DNA from: Gammaproteobacteria bacterium
GTDB lineage: Bacteria > Pseudomonadota > Gammaproteobacteria > Burkholderiales > Burkholderiaceae_C
Reading direction: 5' to 3'
Assembly: GCA_025359085.1 (NCBI GenBank)
Contig: JANYHL010000107.1
Location: forward strand, 37,052-101,051
DNA length: 64,000 nt
Numbering within the stretch: the stretch's first letter is position 1; every line of letters starts with the position of its first letter. This document shows, piece after piece, positions 37,259 to 45,849 of this stretch. Under the pieces are notes generated by a model. That model was not told where the DNA came from. It saw nothing but the letters and a program-made list of their open reading frames with translations, and did no database searches. The position numbers and the translations under genes are program-made.

Positions 37259-38299
37259 GTGAAACACATTATAGGGGGCAATCCAGCCCCACCCCTACCC
37301 CAAGCGACAACGATACGCGTCGACGAAGACGCGGCCGGCCAGCGCCTGGATAATTTCCTGATGCGCCAACTCAAGGGGGTGCCGAAAACCCATGTCTATC
37401 GCATCATCCGCAGTGGCGAAGTCCGGGTGAACAAAGGCCGGGCGTCTGCCGATGCACGGGTGGCGGCGGGTGACGCTGTGCGCTTGCCGCCACTGCGCAT
37501 TTCTGAGCGGGTGGCGGAAAAAGCCGAGGTGATGGCACAAGGTGTGGTCCACGGTGCGCCCGCGCGGGACTTTCCCATTTTGTTTGAAGATGAACAGCTG
37601 CTGGTGATTGATAAACCGGCCGGTGTGGCCGTGCACGGTGGCTCGGGCGTGAGCTTTGGCGTGATCGAGCAATTGCGCATGGCCCGACCCCAAGCTCAGT
37701 TTCTGGAACTGGTGCACCGGCTGGACCGGGACACCAGTGGCATTTTGCTGATTGCCAAAAAGCGCAGTGCGCTGACCAAACTGCAAGCCCAGTTTCGCGA
37801 GCGGGAAACCGGCAAAACCTACTTGGCCCTGGTCGTGGGGCAATGGCCCGCCAACCGAAAAGTGCTGGACAAGCCGCTGCACAAATACCTGCTGCCGGGC
37901 AAGGACGGCTGTGCTGATGCGGGCGAACGGCGCGTCAAGGTGGTGTCCCGGGATGACCCCAACGGCATGCCCTCGGTCACCCTGGTGAAAGTCAGGGCCA
38001 GCAAGGCCACGGCGTTTACCCTGCTGGAAGTCACCATCAAGACCGGGCGCACGCATCAGATCCGGGTTCACCTCGCCAGTGAGGGCTTTCCCATTGCGGG
38101 CGATGATAAATATGGCGATTTTGACCTGAACAAGAAACTGCTGCGCGCCGGGCCCGGGTCCGCCCTCAAGCGCATGTTTTTGCATGCCTGGCGCTTGCAA
38201 TTTGACCATCCTGCCAGCGGCGAGCGCCTTGAACTGCTGGCCCCTTTACCTTTTGAACTCGAAGCTTTTTCTGCCCATGCCGCACCTTCTTCATCCTGA
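37259..38299 (+). CDS. rluC: 23S rRNA pseudouridine synthase RluC-type
   Basis: Converts specific uridines (955, 2504 and 2580 in E. coli) of 23S rRNA to pseudouridine. It has 346 residues with an N-terminal S4 RNA-binding domain (about 20-80) and the RluA-family catalytic domain. The catalytic aspartate is Asp156 in VHRLDRDTSG, and KTGRTHQIRVH is the second family motif. The start is GTG at 37259. The divergent rne/rluC arrangement is conserved in many proteobacteria. Confidence 0.95.
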   Translation: MKHIIGGNPAPPLPQATTIRVDEDAAGQRLDNFLMRQLKGVPKTHVYRIIRSGEVRVNKGRASADARVAAGDAVRLPPLRISERVAEKAEVMAQGVVHGAPARDFPILFEDEQLLVIDKPAGVAVHGGSGVSFGVIEQLRMARPQAQFLELVHRLDRDTSGILLIAKKRSALTKLQAQFRERETGKTYLALVVGQWPANRKVLDKPLHKYLLPGKDGCADAGERRVKVVSRDDPNGMPSVTLVKVRASKATAFTLLEVTIKTGRTHQIRVHLASEGFPIAGDDKYGDFDLNKKLLRAGPGSALKRMFLHAWRLQFDHPASGERLELLAPLPFELEAFSAHAAPSSS

Positions 38300-38963
38300 G
38301 ACTGCCAGAGCACGACAGTTCGATTTGATTGCTTTCGACTGGGACGGCACCTTGTTCGATTCCACCGCCCTCATCACGCGCTGCATTCAAGATGCCGTGC
38401 GTGACGTGGGTGGCGCGGTGCCGAGCGACAAGGACGCAGCCTACGTCATTGGCATGGGTTTGATGCAAGCCTTGGCGCACGCCGCACCTGATGTGCCGGT
38501 GGAAAAATATCCTCAACTGGGGGCGCGTTACCGGCATCATTACCTGGCCCACCAAGGTGACATCAGCTTGTTTGAGGGCGTGTTGTCTCTGTTGGCCGAT
38601 TTGAAGGCGCGTCAGCATTGGCTGACCGTGGCCACCGGTAAAAATCGACGCGGCCTGGATGACGCTTTGCAGGCGGTGGAACTCAACGGGCTGTTCGACG
38701 CTTCGCGCACGGCCGATGAAACGGCGGGCAAACCCGATCCCCGCATGTTGCATGAGTTGATGCGTGAATTTGACGTGACGCCTGCGCGCACCCTGATGAT
38801 TGGCGACACCACGCACGATCTGCAAATGGCGCTCAACGCCGGCTGCGCCAGCGTGGCGGTGAGTTATGGGGCCCATGCGCCCGATGCGTTTGAGGCCCTG
38901 AATCCGCGCTTCATCGCTCATTCGGTTCGGGATCTGCACCACTGGTTGCTGGCCCATGCCTGA
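38277..38963 (+). CDS. HAD-family hydrolase (phosphoglycolate phosphatase-like)
   Basis: A 228-residue haloacid-dehalogenase phosphatase, subfamily IA. The nucleophile Asp21 and acid Asp23 are in AFDWDGTLFDST, motif II in VATGKNRRG, the motif III lysine in DETAGKPDP and motif IV is MIGDTTHDLQMA. It overlaps the end of rluC by 23 bases, as often seen for this pair. The substrate could be phosphoglycolate or another small phosphate ester. Confidence 0.92.
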   Translation: MPHLLHPETARARQFDLIAFDWDGTLFDSTALITRCIQDAVRDVGGAVPSDKDAAYVIGMGLMQALAHAAPDVPVEKYPQLGARYRHHYLAHQGDISLFEGVLSLLADLKARQHWLTVATGKNRRGLDDALQAVELNGLFDASRTADETAGKPDPRMLHELMREFDVTPARTLMIGDTTHDLQMALNAGCASVAVSYGAHAPDAFEALNPRFIAHSVRDLHHWLLAHA

Positions 38964-38981
38964 TCAGTCCGAGTCCCGCGC

Positions 38982-39347
38982 ATGGAGCAATTGATTCCCC
39001 TGTGCCCTTCGGCTGATTTGCTCGACAGTGGCGATGGTGTGCCGTTTGACGTGGTTTATTGCGACCGGACGGGCCGGGGCTTTGCCGTGCGTTACCAAGG
39101 CCAAGTCTATGCCTACTTGAATCAATGCGCTCATGTGCCGATGGAAATGGATTACCAGCCCAACCATTTTTTTGACATTACCGGCCACTGGCTGATGTGT
39201 GCCACGCATGGGGCTGTTTATTCCCCCCAGACCGGCCACTGCCGGATGGGGCCGTGCCGGGGAGGATTGATCAAGATTGGCGCGTCCGAGCTGGACGGCG
39301 TCGTGCACTGGCATACTGCCCCCAATCTCAAACCCTTAGAGTTTTAA
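38982..39347 (+). CDS. Rieske [2Fe-2S] domain protein
   Basis: A 121-residue soluble protein that is essentially one Rieske domain. The cluster ligands are Cys49/His51 (CAHVP) and Cys73/His76 (CATHG), with the usual GxxY turn after the second motif. The second motif has CxxH spacing as in Rieske ferredoxins. There is no membrane anchor. It may donate electrons to an oxygenase or have a redox housekeeping role; no partner gene is adjacent. It sits between the phosphatase and sppA genes, directly abutting the latter. Confidence 0.9.
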   Translation: MEQLIPLCPSADLLDSGDGVPFDVVYCDRTGRGFAVRYQGQVYAYLNQCAHVPMEMDYQPNHFFDITGHWLMCATHGAVYSPQTGHCRMGPCRGGLIKIGASELDGVVHWHTAPNLKPLEF

Positions 39348-40418
39348 ATGACCGAGCCCAACAACTCCGACAAATCGGCCGACCCGTCGGCCCCAGCCAT
39401 TGCCAAAGATTTTGAATCAAATCAGGCTTCAGCCCACGTCAATAGTACACAGTATGCTATTAATAATGATGTTAAAAATGAAGCATCTGGCAGTCCTGGC
39501 TGGGAGCGTGCCACGCTGGAGAAACTGGTATTTGCCACGCTGGCCGAGCAGCGTGCAACACGGCGCTGGCGTATTTTCATGCGGCTGGCCTGGTTGACAT
39601 TTTTTGTTGTTGTGGCGTGGATGGCTATTGATCAAAGGGGAGCACCCCATGCCGTCACGACACCGCACACCGCCGTCGTGGAGATCAAAGGCGAAATTGC
39701 GTCCGGTGCGGACGCCAGCGCGGACGCGATTGTGTCTTCATTGCGGGATGCCTTTGAAGACGTCGGCGCCCAGGCGGTGGTGCTGTTGATCAATTCGCCC
39801 GGTGGCAGCCCGGTCCAGGCGGGCATCATCAATGACGAACTGCTGCGACTCAAAGCCAAGCACAAGAAGCCGGTCTACGCCGTGGTCGAAGAAACCTGCG
39901 CCTCGGCCGCTTATTACATTGCTGTGGCGGCTGATAAAATTTTTGTCGACAAGGCCAGCATTGTGGGCAGCATTGGCGTGCTGATGGATGGTTTTGGCTT
40001 TACCGGCCTGATGGAAAAGCTGGGGGTCGAGCGGCGTCTCATGACGGCGGGTGAAAACAAGGGTTTCCTGGACCCGTTCAGCCCCCAAACCGAGACGCAG
40101 CGGGTTTTTGCCCAGGCCATGCTGGACCAGATTCACCAGCAGTTCATTCACGTGGTCAAGGCGGGGCGCGGCACCCGGCTCAAGGAAACGCCAGAAACTT
40201 TCAGTGGCTTGTTCTGGAGCGGGCAGCAGGCGATTGACCTCGGTTTGGCGGACCAGTTGGGCAGCCTTGACTTTGTCGCGCGTGAAGTTGTCAAGGCCGA
40301 AGACATTGTCGATTACACCCGACGCGAAAATGTGGCAGAACGGCTGGCCAAGCGGTTTGGCGCCGCGATGGGCCAAGGGGCGGTCCAGGCCATCCGGTCG
40401 CTGCCTGCGTTGCGCTGA
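39348..40418 (+). CDS. sppA: S49-family signal peptide peptidase SppA
   Basis: A membrane protease of 356 residues that degrades cleaved signal peptides. It is the single-domain form: cytoplasmic N-terminus, one helix (about 77-94, FMRLAWLTFFVVVAWMAI), then the periplasmic protease domain. The nucleophile is Ser186 in EETCASAAYY and the general base is Lys238 in AGENKGFLDPFSP, 52 residues apart as in Bacillus SppA. Residues 23-41 of the cytoplasmic tail are encoded by a reverse dispersed repeat. The ATG directly follows the Rieske stop codon. Confidence 0.94.
   Translation: MTEPNNSDKSADPSAPAIAKDFESNQASAHVNSTQYAINNDVKNEASGSPGWERATLEKLVFATLAEQRATRRWRIFMRLAWLTFFVVVAWMAIDQRGAPHAVTTPHTAVVEIKGEIASGADASADAIVSSLRDAFEDVGAQAVVLLINSPGGSPVQAGIINDELLRLKAKHKKPVYAVVEETCASAAYYIAVAADKIFVDKASIVGSIGVLMDGFGFTGLMEKLGVERRLMTAGENKGFLDPFSPQTETQRVFAQAMLDQIHQQFIHVVKAGRGTRLKETPETFSGLFWSGQQAIDLGLADQLGSLDFVAREVVKAEDIVDYTRRENVAERLAKRFGAAMGQGAVQAIRSLPALR
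39415..39471 (-). repeat. Dispersed repeat, copy H, inside sppA N-terminal tail
   Basis: The minus strand reads TATTAATAGCATACTG, TGTACTATTGACGT and GGGCTGAAGCCTGATTTG, one of the best matches to intergenic copy E. It encodes about 18 residues of the disordered cytoplasmic tail (QASAHVNSTQYAINN). Confidence 0.8.
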
Positions 40419-40433
40419 GCCCGCTCAAGCTCC

Positions 40434-41222
40434 TTATCGCCCCAAGGCAAACACCGCCGGCGTTGAATTGTCCAGCGGCGAAGGTCTTTGGCGCCAGCTT
40501 TTGATGTTTTCACTGCGGCACACGCCCCGGCTTAAAGTGAGGCCACTGCACACCGCCAGACGTGTGTTGTGCTGCAGTGTTTGCAGCAGCGTCTGCAACA
40601 TGGCCGCGTTGCGGTACGGCGTTTCAATAAACAGCTGGGTCTGACCGGTTTTCAGTGCCAGTGATTCCAGTTCCCGCACGCGCTGGGCACGCTCCGCGGC
40701 GTCTTGCGGCAGGTAGCCCACAAAGGCAAAATTCTGGCCATTGAGTCCACTGGCGGCCAGTGCCAGCAAGAGGGACACCGGGCCGGTGAGCGGCACCACT
40801 TCAATCCCCAGGTCATGCGCTGCGCGCACCACCGAGGAACCGGGGTCCGCCACGGCCGGCATGCCGGCCTCGCTGACCAGTCCCACGTCATGGCCTTGGC
40901 CCGCAGCGTCGAGCAGGTGACGCGCGTCAAAGTTGCCGGTGTGATCGCCTTTTTTATGCACTTCGCGCGGCAGTTCCTGAATGTGCAGCGTCTGCAATGG
41001 GACGCTCAGCGGCGTGATCTCATTCACCCGTTTCAAATAGGCACGGGCTGACTTGGCGTTTTCGCAAACCCAATACTGGAGTCGCGCCGCCACCGTCAGG
41101 GTACCCCAGGGCATGGTGTTTCGCAGGTCAACTTCGCTGGCGCAGCCAAAGTCCAGCGGCGCAGGCACCAGATAGAGTTTGCCGCTGCTAGCCTGCGTTG
41201 GGTGGGCCGGAATGTTTGTCAT
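40434..41222 (-). CDS. SAM-dependent methyltransferase, tetrapyrrole-methylase family (RsmI-like paralogue)
   Basis: A 262-residue protein of the TP_methylase fold. The RsmI-like motifs are VSEAGMPAVADPGSSVVRAA, VVPLTGPVSLLLALAASGLNG and FVGYLPQDAAERAQR, followed by LFIETPYRN. RsmI methylates C1402 of 16S rRNA. This protein lacks RsmI's usual N-terminal sequence and belongs to a separate betaproteobacterial paralogue group found next to maf, so the substrate is uncertain. Its start overlaps the maf stop (ATGA). Confidence 0.88.
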   Translation of the reverse strand: MTNIPAHPTQASSGKLYLVPAPLDFGCASEVDLRNTMPWGTLTVAARLQYWVCENAKSARAYLKRVNEITPLSVPLQTLHIQELPREVHKKGDHTGNFDARHLLDAAGQGHDVGLVSEAGMPAVADPGSSVVRAAHDLGIEVVPLTGPVSLLLALAASGLNGQNFAFVGYLPQDAAERAQRVRELESLALKTGQTQLFIETPYRNAAMLQTLLQTLQHNTRLAVCSGLTLSRGVCRSENIKSWRQRPSPLDNSTPAVFALGR

Positions 41223-41818
41223 GCGGTCAGCACCTTGATACCTGCGGCTTGAATCATCCGGCAGGTGCGGATCAGCGGCAAACCCACCAACGCCGTCGGG
41301 TCGTCGTTGTCAATGCTGTCAAGCAAAGCAATCCCCAGCCCTTCGCTTTTGGCGCTGCCCGCGCAGTCATAGGGCGTCTCCGCGCGCAAGTAGGCTTCGA
41401 TCTCATCGTCTGAGAGTTGACGAAAATTGACCTTCACCTGGGCCAGATCCATCTGCGCAAAACCGGTCTCGACGCAGACCACCGCCACCGCAGTCTGGAA
41501 AGTCACCGACTTGCCCCGCATTTGCTGCAACTGGGCGAGCGCGCGGGCGTGGTTGCCGGGCTTGCCCAGGGCCTGTCCGTCCAGCTCCGCCACTTGGTCC
41601 GAGCCAATCACGACGCAGGCCGGAAATCGCGCGGCCACCGCCCGGGCCTTGGCCATGGCCAGGCGGCAGGCCAGCTGTTGCGGAGTTTCGCAAGACTGGG
41701 GTGATTCGTCGACATCGGGCGCCGCGACGTCAAAGGGAATGCGCAGCCGCGCCAGCAGTTCGCGCCGGTAGGGCGAGGTGGAGCCCAGGATGAGTTTGCG
41801 TTGAGTAGGTTCAGTCAT
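41219..41818 (-). CDS. Maf-family nucleoside triphosphate pyrophosphatase
   Basis: A 199-residue Maf protein that hydrolyses non-canonical or methylated nucleotides such as m7GTP. Motifs are LILGSTSPYRRELL at the N-terminus, VIGSDQVAELDG with the catalytic Asp, and AGSAKSEGLGIALLDSIDNDD near the C-terminus. The Y/R pattern resembles the YceF (m7GTP) group. It is divergent from yceD-rpmF, the arrangement known in many gamma- and betaproteobacteria. Confidence 0.92.
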   Translation of the reverse strand: MTEPTQRKLILGSTSPYRRELLARLRIPFDVAAPDVDESPQSCETPQQLACRLAMAKARAVAARFPACVVIGSDQVAELDGQALGKPGNHARALAQLQQMRGKSVTFQTAVAVVCVETGFAQMDLAQVKVNFRQLSDDEIEAYLRAETPYDCAGSAKSEGLGIALLDSIDNDDPTALVGLPLIRTCRMIQAAGIKVLTA

Positions 41819-41843
41819 GCCGTGATTCTCTTACACTGCGGAC

Positions 41844-42392
41844 ATGAAACAAGAGTCCCCCCCAACCCATCTGGATGTCAAGGCGTTTGCGCAAGCCGCA
41901 AGTGCAATCGCCGGACATGATTTGCTATCAAAATATGCGCGCCTGGTGCAAGAAACAAAAGGGCAGGGGGCGGATCGGACCATCGACTGGTCGGCGCGCG
42001 GCGAGTTGCGTACCGACGAAGCGGGTGCCGAGCAGGTTTGGCTGCATTTGACGGTCGATGTCAGTTTTCCTTTGACTTGTCAGCGTTGCCTGGGTCCGCT
42101 AGATCAGGCCGTGTGCGTTCAGCAGTCGTTCCGCTTTGTCGGTAGTGAAGAAGCCGCTGCAGCACAAGATGAAGAGGCCGACGAAGATGTGCTGGTTCTG
42201 AGCCGTGACTTCAGCCTGGCTGATCTGATTGAAGACGAAGTGTTGATGGCCTTGCCGGTGATTCCCCGTCATGAAACATGTCCGGCGGGGCTTAAATTGT
42301 CGGTCGCGGATCCTGATTTTGAGATGGCGAGCCCTGAAAAGGTCAATCCATTCGCCGTGTTGGCCAAGCTCCACAGCGGCAAAGACAGTTGA
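41844..42392 (+). CDS. YceD/DUF177 family protein
   Basis: A 182-residue protein with the conserved CQRCLGPLD motif in the middle (CxxC) and an acidic stretch EEAAAAQDEEADEDV, then VLSRDFSLADLIEDEVLMALP. DUF177 proteins are encoded before rpmF nearly everywhere and are linked to 23S rRNA or ribosome accumulation. A weak resemblance to the left part of the dispersed repeat is seen near 41925 (TTGCTATCAAAATATGC) but is not called. Confidence 0.92.
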   Translation: MKQESPPTHLDVKAFAQAASAIAGHDLLSKYARLVQETKGQGADRTIDWSARGELRTDEAGAEQVWLHLTVDVSFPLTCQRCLGPLDQAVCVQQSFRFVGSEEAAAAQDEEADEDVLVLSRDFSLADLIEDEVLMALPVIPRHETCPAGLKLSVADPDFEMASPEKVNPFAVLAKLHSGKDS

Positions 42393-42408
42393 GGCGGCGA
42401 GGTACGCT

Positions 42409-42414
42409 ATAATT
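42409..42414 (+). promoter_or_regulatory. Candidate -10 element for rpmF
   Basis: A perfect TATAAT 87 bases before the rpmF start, directly after the yceD stop. The -35 at the right distance is poor, so activity is uncertain. Confidence 0.35.
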
Positions 42415-42500
42415 TATGGCTTCGCGCGGATCAAAAAACGCGTGTTCCGCTAACCCCACGTTGTTGCAGTCTGCGCAACACACCTGCCAAGGAGCCGATC

Positions 42501-42683
42501 ATGGCCGTTCAACAAAACAAAAAGTCACCCTCCAAGCGCGGCATGCACCGTGCCCACAATGCCCTGGTCGTTCCGGGTATTGCGGTCGAGTCCACCACGG
42601 GCGAAACCCATCTGCGTCACCACATCAGCCCCAATGGCTTTTACCGCGGTCGCCAGGTGCTCAAGACCAAGTCAGAAGCCTGA
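42501..42683 (+). CDS. rpmF: Ribosomal protein bL32
   Basis: A 60-residue protein of the large ribosomal subunit: [20 protein letters not shown] start, then a [20 protein letters not shown] block. The length and order are canonical. The zinc-binding cysteines found in some L32 proteins are absent. GGAG lies 8-10 bases before the ATG. It heads the fatty acid synthesis cluster and is separated from plsX by a strong hairpin. Confidence 0.97.
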   Translation: MAVQQNKKSPSKRGMHRAHNALVVPGIAVESTTGETHLRHHISPNGFYRGRQVLKTKSEA

Positions 42684-42699
42684 TCGTTTTTTCTGAACC

Positions 42700-42736
42700 A
42701 AGGCCCGAGGCTGCTATGTTTGTAGCCTCGGGCCTT
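42700..42736 (+). terminator. 13-bp hairpin between rpmF and plsX (terminator or attenuator)
   Basis: Perfect 13-bp stem AAGGCCCGAGGCT / AGCCTCGGGCCTT with an 11-base loop. The downstream tract CGTTTTG has only four T residues, so termination is probably partial. This would let rpmF be expressed more strongly than the fatty acid genes. Confidence 0.75.
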
Positions 42737-42790
42737 CGTTTTGATGCGCCTGGTAACCAGATTTCATTTGCTTGGGTGGGCTAGCTTGTC

Positions 42791-43840
42791 ATGATCACTA
42801 TCGCTGTTGACTGCATGGGGGGCGATCATGGCCCCAGCGTCACGCTCCCTGCTTGCCGTCATTTTTTGGATGGCCACGCCGACGCACAATTGCTGCTGGT
42901 GGGACGACCGGAGAGTCTGGGTGCATTTTCCCATCAGCGTGCCAAAGTGGTCGCGGCCAGTGAGGTCGTTGGCATGGACGATCCCCTGGAAATTGCTCTT
43001 CGACGCAAAAAAGACTCTTCCATGCGAGTGGCTATCCAGCAGGTCAAGGATGGCATTGCGCAGGCAGCGGTGTCAGCCGGCAATACAGCGGCCTTAATGG
43101 CCATCTCTCGCTATTTGCTCAAAACCCTGGACGGCATTGATCGCCCGGCCATCGCGGGCCAGGTTCCCAACGCCAAAGGGGAAGCAACCACCGTGCTGGA
43201 CATGGGGGCCAATGTGGATTGTTCGGCCCAGCATTTGCTGCAGTTTGCCATGATGGGCTCCGCTCTGGTGTCGGTTTTGAACGGCAATGACAGTCCTAGC
43301 GTGGGCCTGCTCAATATCGGTGAAGAGGCTATAAAAGGCAATGAAGTTATTAAAAAAGCGGGCGAACTGCTTCGTTCTGCTTCTAAAGCGGGAGATCTGA
43401 ATTTTTATGGCAATGTCGAGGGCAATGATATTTTCAAGGGAACCGCTGACATCGTCGTGTGTGATGGTTTTGTTGGCAATGTCGCCTTGAAAGCCAGCGA
43501 AGGTCTGGCGACGATGATTGTCGATTTTTTGAAAATGGAATTTTCTCGCAGTATTTTCACGAAAGTAGCGGCAATCGCGGCTTATCCCATCATATCGGCA
43601 CTCAAAAAACGCATGGATCACCGTCGCTACAACGGTGGCGCCTTGTTGGGCTTGCGTGGCCTGGTTTTCAAAAGCCACGGTTCCGCCGATGAGCTGGCAT
43701 TCGAGTATGCCTTGACGCGGGCGTATGATGCCGCCCGGAACAACTTGCTAGACCGTGTCAAGGTCCGGATTGCCCACGCGGCCCCGCTGTTGCGCGCCAG
43801 CGGGCGATCTTTCCCATCCGATGCGGTCATACTTGACTGA
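42791..43840 (+). CDS. plsX: Phosphate acyltransferase PlsX
   Basis: Makes acyl-phosphate from acyl-ACP for phospholipid synthesis (349 residues, cytoplasmic, membrane-associated). Family signatures are [14 protein letters not shown] at the start, [48 protein letters not shown] and [17 protein letters not shown]. It lies 3 bases upstream of fabH and is almost certainly co-translated with it. Confidence 0.97.
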   Translation: MITIAVDCMGGDHGPSVTLPACRHFLDGHADAQLLLVGRPESLGAFSHQRAKVVAASEVVGMDDPLEIALRRKKDSSMRVAIQQVKDGIAQAAVSAGNTAALMAISRYLLKTLDGIDRPAIAGQVPNAKGEATTVLDMGANVDCSAQHLLQFAMMGSALVSVLNGNDSPSVGLLNIGEEAIKGNEVIKKAGELLRSASKAGDLNFYGNVEGNDIFKGTADIVVCDGFVGNVALKASEGLATMIVDFLKMEFSRSIFTKVAAIAAYPIISALKKRMDHRRYNGGALLGLRGLVFKSHGSADELAFEYALTRAYDAARNNLLDRVKVRIAHAAPLLRASGRSFPSDAVILD

Positions 43841-43843
43841 TCA

Positions 43844-44821
43844 ATGAAACTCTATTCACGTATCACCGGTACCGGCAGTTATCTGCCACCCCGTCGGCTG
43901 AGCAACGCCGACCTGGCGGCAGAGCTTGCCACGCAAGGCATTGAAACTTCGGATGACTGGATTGTTGAGCGCACCGGCATTCGGGCGCGCCATTTTGCGG
44001 CACCTGAGGTCTGCAGCAGCGATTTGGGCATCGAGGCCGCGCGTCGGGCCTTGCAGGCCGCCGGGGTGCGGGCCCAGGATATCGACCTGATCATCGTCGC
44101 CACCTCCACGCCCGACATGGTGTTTCCCTCAACCGCTTGTATATTGCAGGACAAGCTGGGCGCCAATGGCTGCCCGGCATTCGACGTGCAGGCGGTTTGT
44201 AGCGGTTTTATTTACGCTTTGAGCATTGCCGACGCGATGATCAAGACCGGCGCCGCCAGCAAGGCCTTGGTCATTGGCGCTGAAGTCTTTTCGCGCATCC
44301 TCAATTTCAAGGACAGAACCACCTGCGTGCTGTTCGGCGATGGTGCTGGTGCTGTGGTGCTGGAGGCCTCCGACACCCCTGGCATTCTGGCCAGCGATTT
44401 GCATGCAGACGGCAAGCATGTAGGCATTTTGTGTGTGCCGGGGCACGTTTCGGGTGGCCAGGTGTCGGGCAAACCGTTGTTGCAGATGGATGGCCAGGCT
44501 GTGTTCAAGTTGGCGGTGGGCGTGCTTGATGAGGCCGCTCGCGCCACGCTGGCCAAGGCGGGCAAGACCGCGGCCGATATTGATTGGCTGATTCCGCATC
44601 AGGCCAATTTGCGAATCATGCAAAGCAGCGCCCGAAAACTCAAGCTGTCAATGGACAAAGTCATCGTCACCGTCGATCAGCACGGCAATACTTCTGCGGC
44701 TTCCATTCCGCTGGCGCTTGACTCGGCGGTGCGCAGCGGCAAGGTCAAGCCCGGGGAACTGCTGCTGTTGGAAGGGGTGGGCGGCGGCTTTACCTGGGGT
44801 GCCGTGCTACTAAACTTGTAG
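43844..44821 (+). CDS. fabH: 3-oxoacyl-ACP synthase III
   Basis: Starts fatty acid synthesis by condensing acetyl-CoA with malonyl-ACP. It has 325 residues with the Cys119-His-Asn triad: [12 protein letters not shown], the His in PHQANLRIM and the Asn in QHGNTSAAS. The C-terminal [11 protein letters not shown] is normal, but the last residues and the TAG stop codon are supplied by a dispersed repeat copy that starts within the gene and runs into the fabD spacer. Confidence 0.97.
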   Translation: MKLYSRITGTGSYLPPRRLSNADLAAELATQGIETSDDWIVERTGIRARHFAAPEVCSSDLGIEAARRALQAAGVRAQDIDLIIVATSTPDMVFPSTACILQDKLGANGCPAFDVQAVCSGFIYALSIADAMIKTGAASKALVIGAEVFSRILNFKDRTTCVLFGDGAGAVVLEASDTPGILASDLHADGKHVGILCVPGHVSGGQVSGKPLLQMDGQAVFKLAVGVLDEAARATLAKAGKTAADIDWLIPHQANLRIMQSSARKLKLSMDKVIVTVDQHGNTSAASIPLALDSAVRSGKVKPGELLLLEGVGGGFTWGAVLLNL

Positions 44822-44862
44822 CATAGAGCGCAGTCGGAACGGGGGCTATAGCCTCATTTAAT
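44804..44862 (+). repeat. Dispersed repeat, copy I, supplying the fabH stop codon
   Basis: TGCTACTAAACTTGTAGCAT at the left, AGAGCGCAGTCGGAAC in the middle, GGGGGCTATAGCCTCATTT at the right. Here the anchor is shifted by two bases relative to copies B, D, J and K, so the left palindrome reads CTA-CTA-AAC-TTG-TAG and ends fabH. Confidence 0.85.
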
Positions 44863-44883
44863 CCTAATAATAGCAATTACAGC

Positions 44884-45849
44884 ATGCAAGCTTTCGCTTT
44901 TGTTTTTCCCGGTCAAGGCTCCCAGTCCATGGGGATGCTTGATGCTTGGGGTGATCACCCGGTGGTGCTGGAGGCGCTCCAGGAAGTCTCTGATGCCTTG
45001 GGCGAAAATGTTGCGCGGCTCATCAAGGACGGCCCCAAGGAAGCCCTGGCCCTGACGATGAATACGCAGCCCGTGATGTTGGTGGCCGGGGTGGCGGCCT
45101 ACCGTGTCTGGATGGCCGAGACCGGCGCCGCGCCAGCCGCGGTGGCGGGACACTCGCTGGGCGAATACTCGGCGCTGGTGGCAGCCGGTGTGCTGACGCT
45201 GGCGCAAGCCGCGCCCTTGGTGCGCTTTCGGGCTCAGGCCATGCAGGATGCGGTGCCGGTGGGCGTGGGGGCCATGGCCGCCATTCTTGGCTTGGATGCG
45301 GCCATCGTCATGGAAGGCTGCGCAGAAGTCACCAAGGAGTTGGGCGGGGCTGCCGATGAGGTCGTGGAAGCCGTCAATTTCAATGACCCTCTGCAGACCG
45401 TCATTGCCGGTAGCAAAGCGGGCGTTGAAAGAGCTTGCGTGGTGTTAAAGGCCAGGGGCGCCAAGCGGGCACTGCCGCTGCCGGTGTCCGCGCCGTTCCA
45501 TTCCAGTTTGATGAAGCCGGCCGCGGCACAACTTAGAGAAAAATTGAAATCTGTCGAGTTTTTGGCGCCCCAGATCGCGCTCATCAACAATGTTGATGTT
45601 GCGATAGAGACTGATGTTGATCGGATTCGCGATGCCTTGTACCGCCAGGCCTTCGGGCCGGTGCGCTGGGTTGAGTGCGTCCAGGCGCTCAAGGCGCGCG
45701 GCTTGACCACTGTGGTCGAATGCGGTCCCGGCAAGGTGTTGCTCGGCACGGTCAAGCGCATTGACCCGCAATTGAACGGCGTTGCGCTGTCAGACCCAGC
45801 CAGCCTGGCTGAGCTTAAAAGTCTACTGTTGGGTGCCATACATGAGTGA
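44884..45849 (+). CDS. fabD: Malonyl-CoA:ACP transacylase
   Basis: Loads malonyl groups on acyl carrier protein (321 residues). The nucleophile is Ser91 in AGHSLGEYSALVA, with the N-terminal FVFPGQGSQSMGM loop and the catalytic His in LPVSAPFHSSLM. It starts 62 bases after fabH and overlaps fabG by 8 bases. Confidence 0.97.
   Translation: MQAFAFVFPGQGSQSMGMLDAWGDHPVVLEALQEVSDALGENVARLIKDGPKEALALTMNTQPVMLVAGVAAYRVWMAETGAAPAAVAGHSLGEYSALVAAGVLTLAQAAPLVRFRAQAMQDAVPVGVGAMAAILGLDAAIVMEGCAEVTKELGGAADEVVEAVNFNDPLQTVIAGSKAGVERACVVLKARGAKRALPLPVSAPFHSSLMKPAAAQLREKLKSVEFLAPQIALINNVDVAIETDVDRIRDALYRQAFGPVRWVECVQALKARGLTTVVECGPGKVLLGTVKRIDPQLNGVALSDPASLAELKSLLLGAIHE

Noticed and set aside
41922..41980. 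Possible repeat copy in yceD
   Set aside because: TTGCTATCAAAATATGC resembles the left palindrome, but the middle and right parts do not match.
43325..43400. AT-rich stretch in plsX with GAGGCTATAAAAGG
   Set aside because: It encodes the normally conserved [14 protein letters not shown] segment of PlsX, so it is not a repeat insertion.
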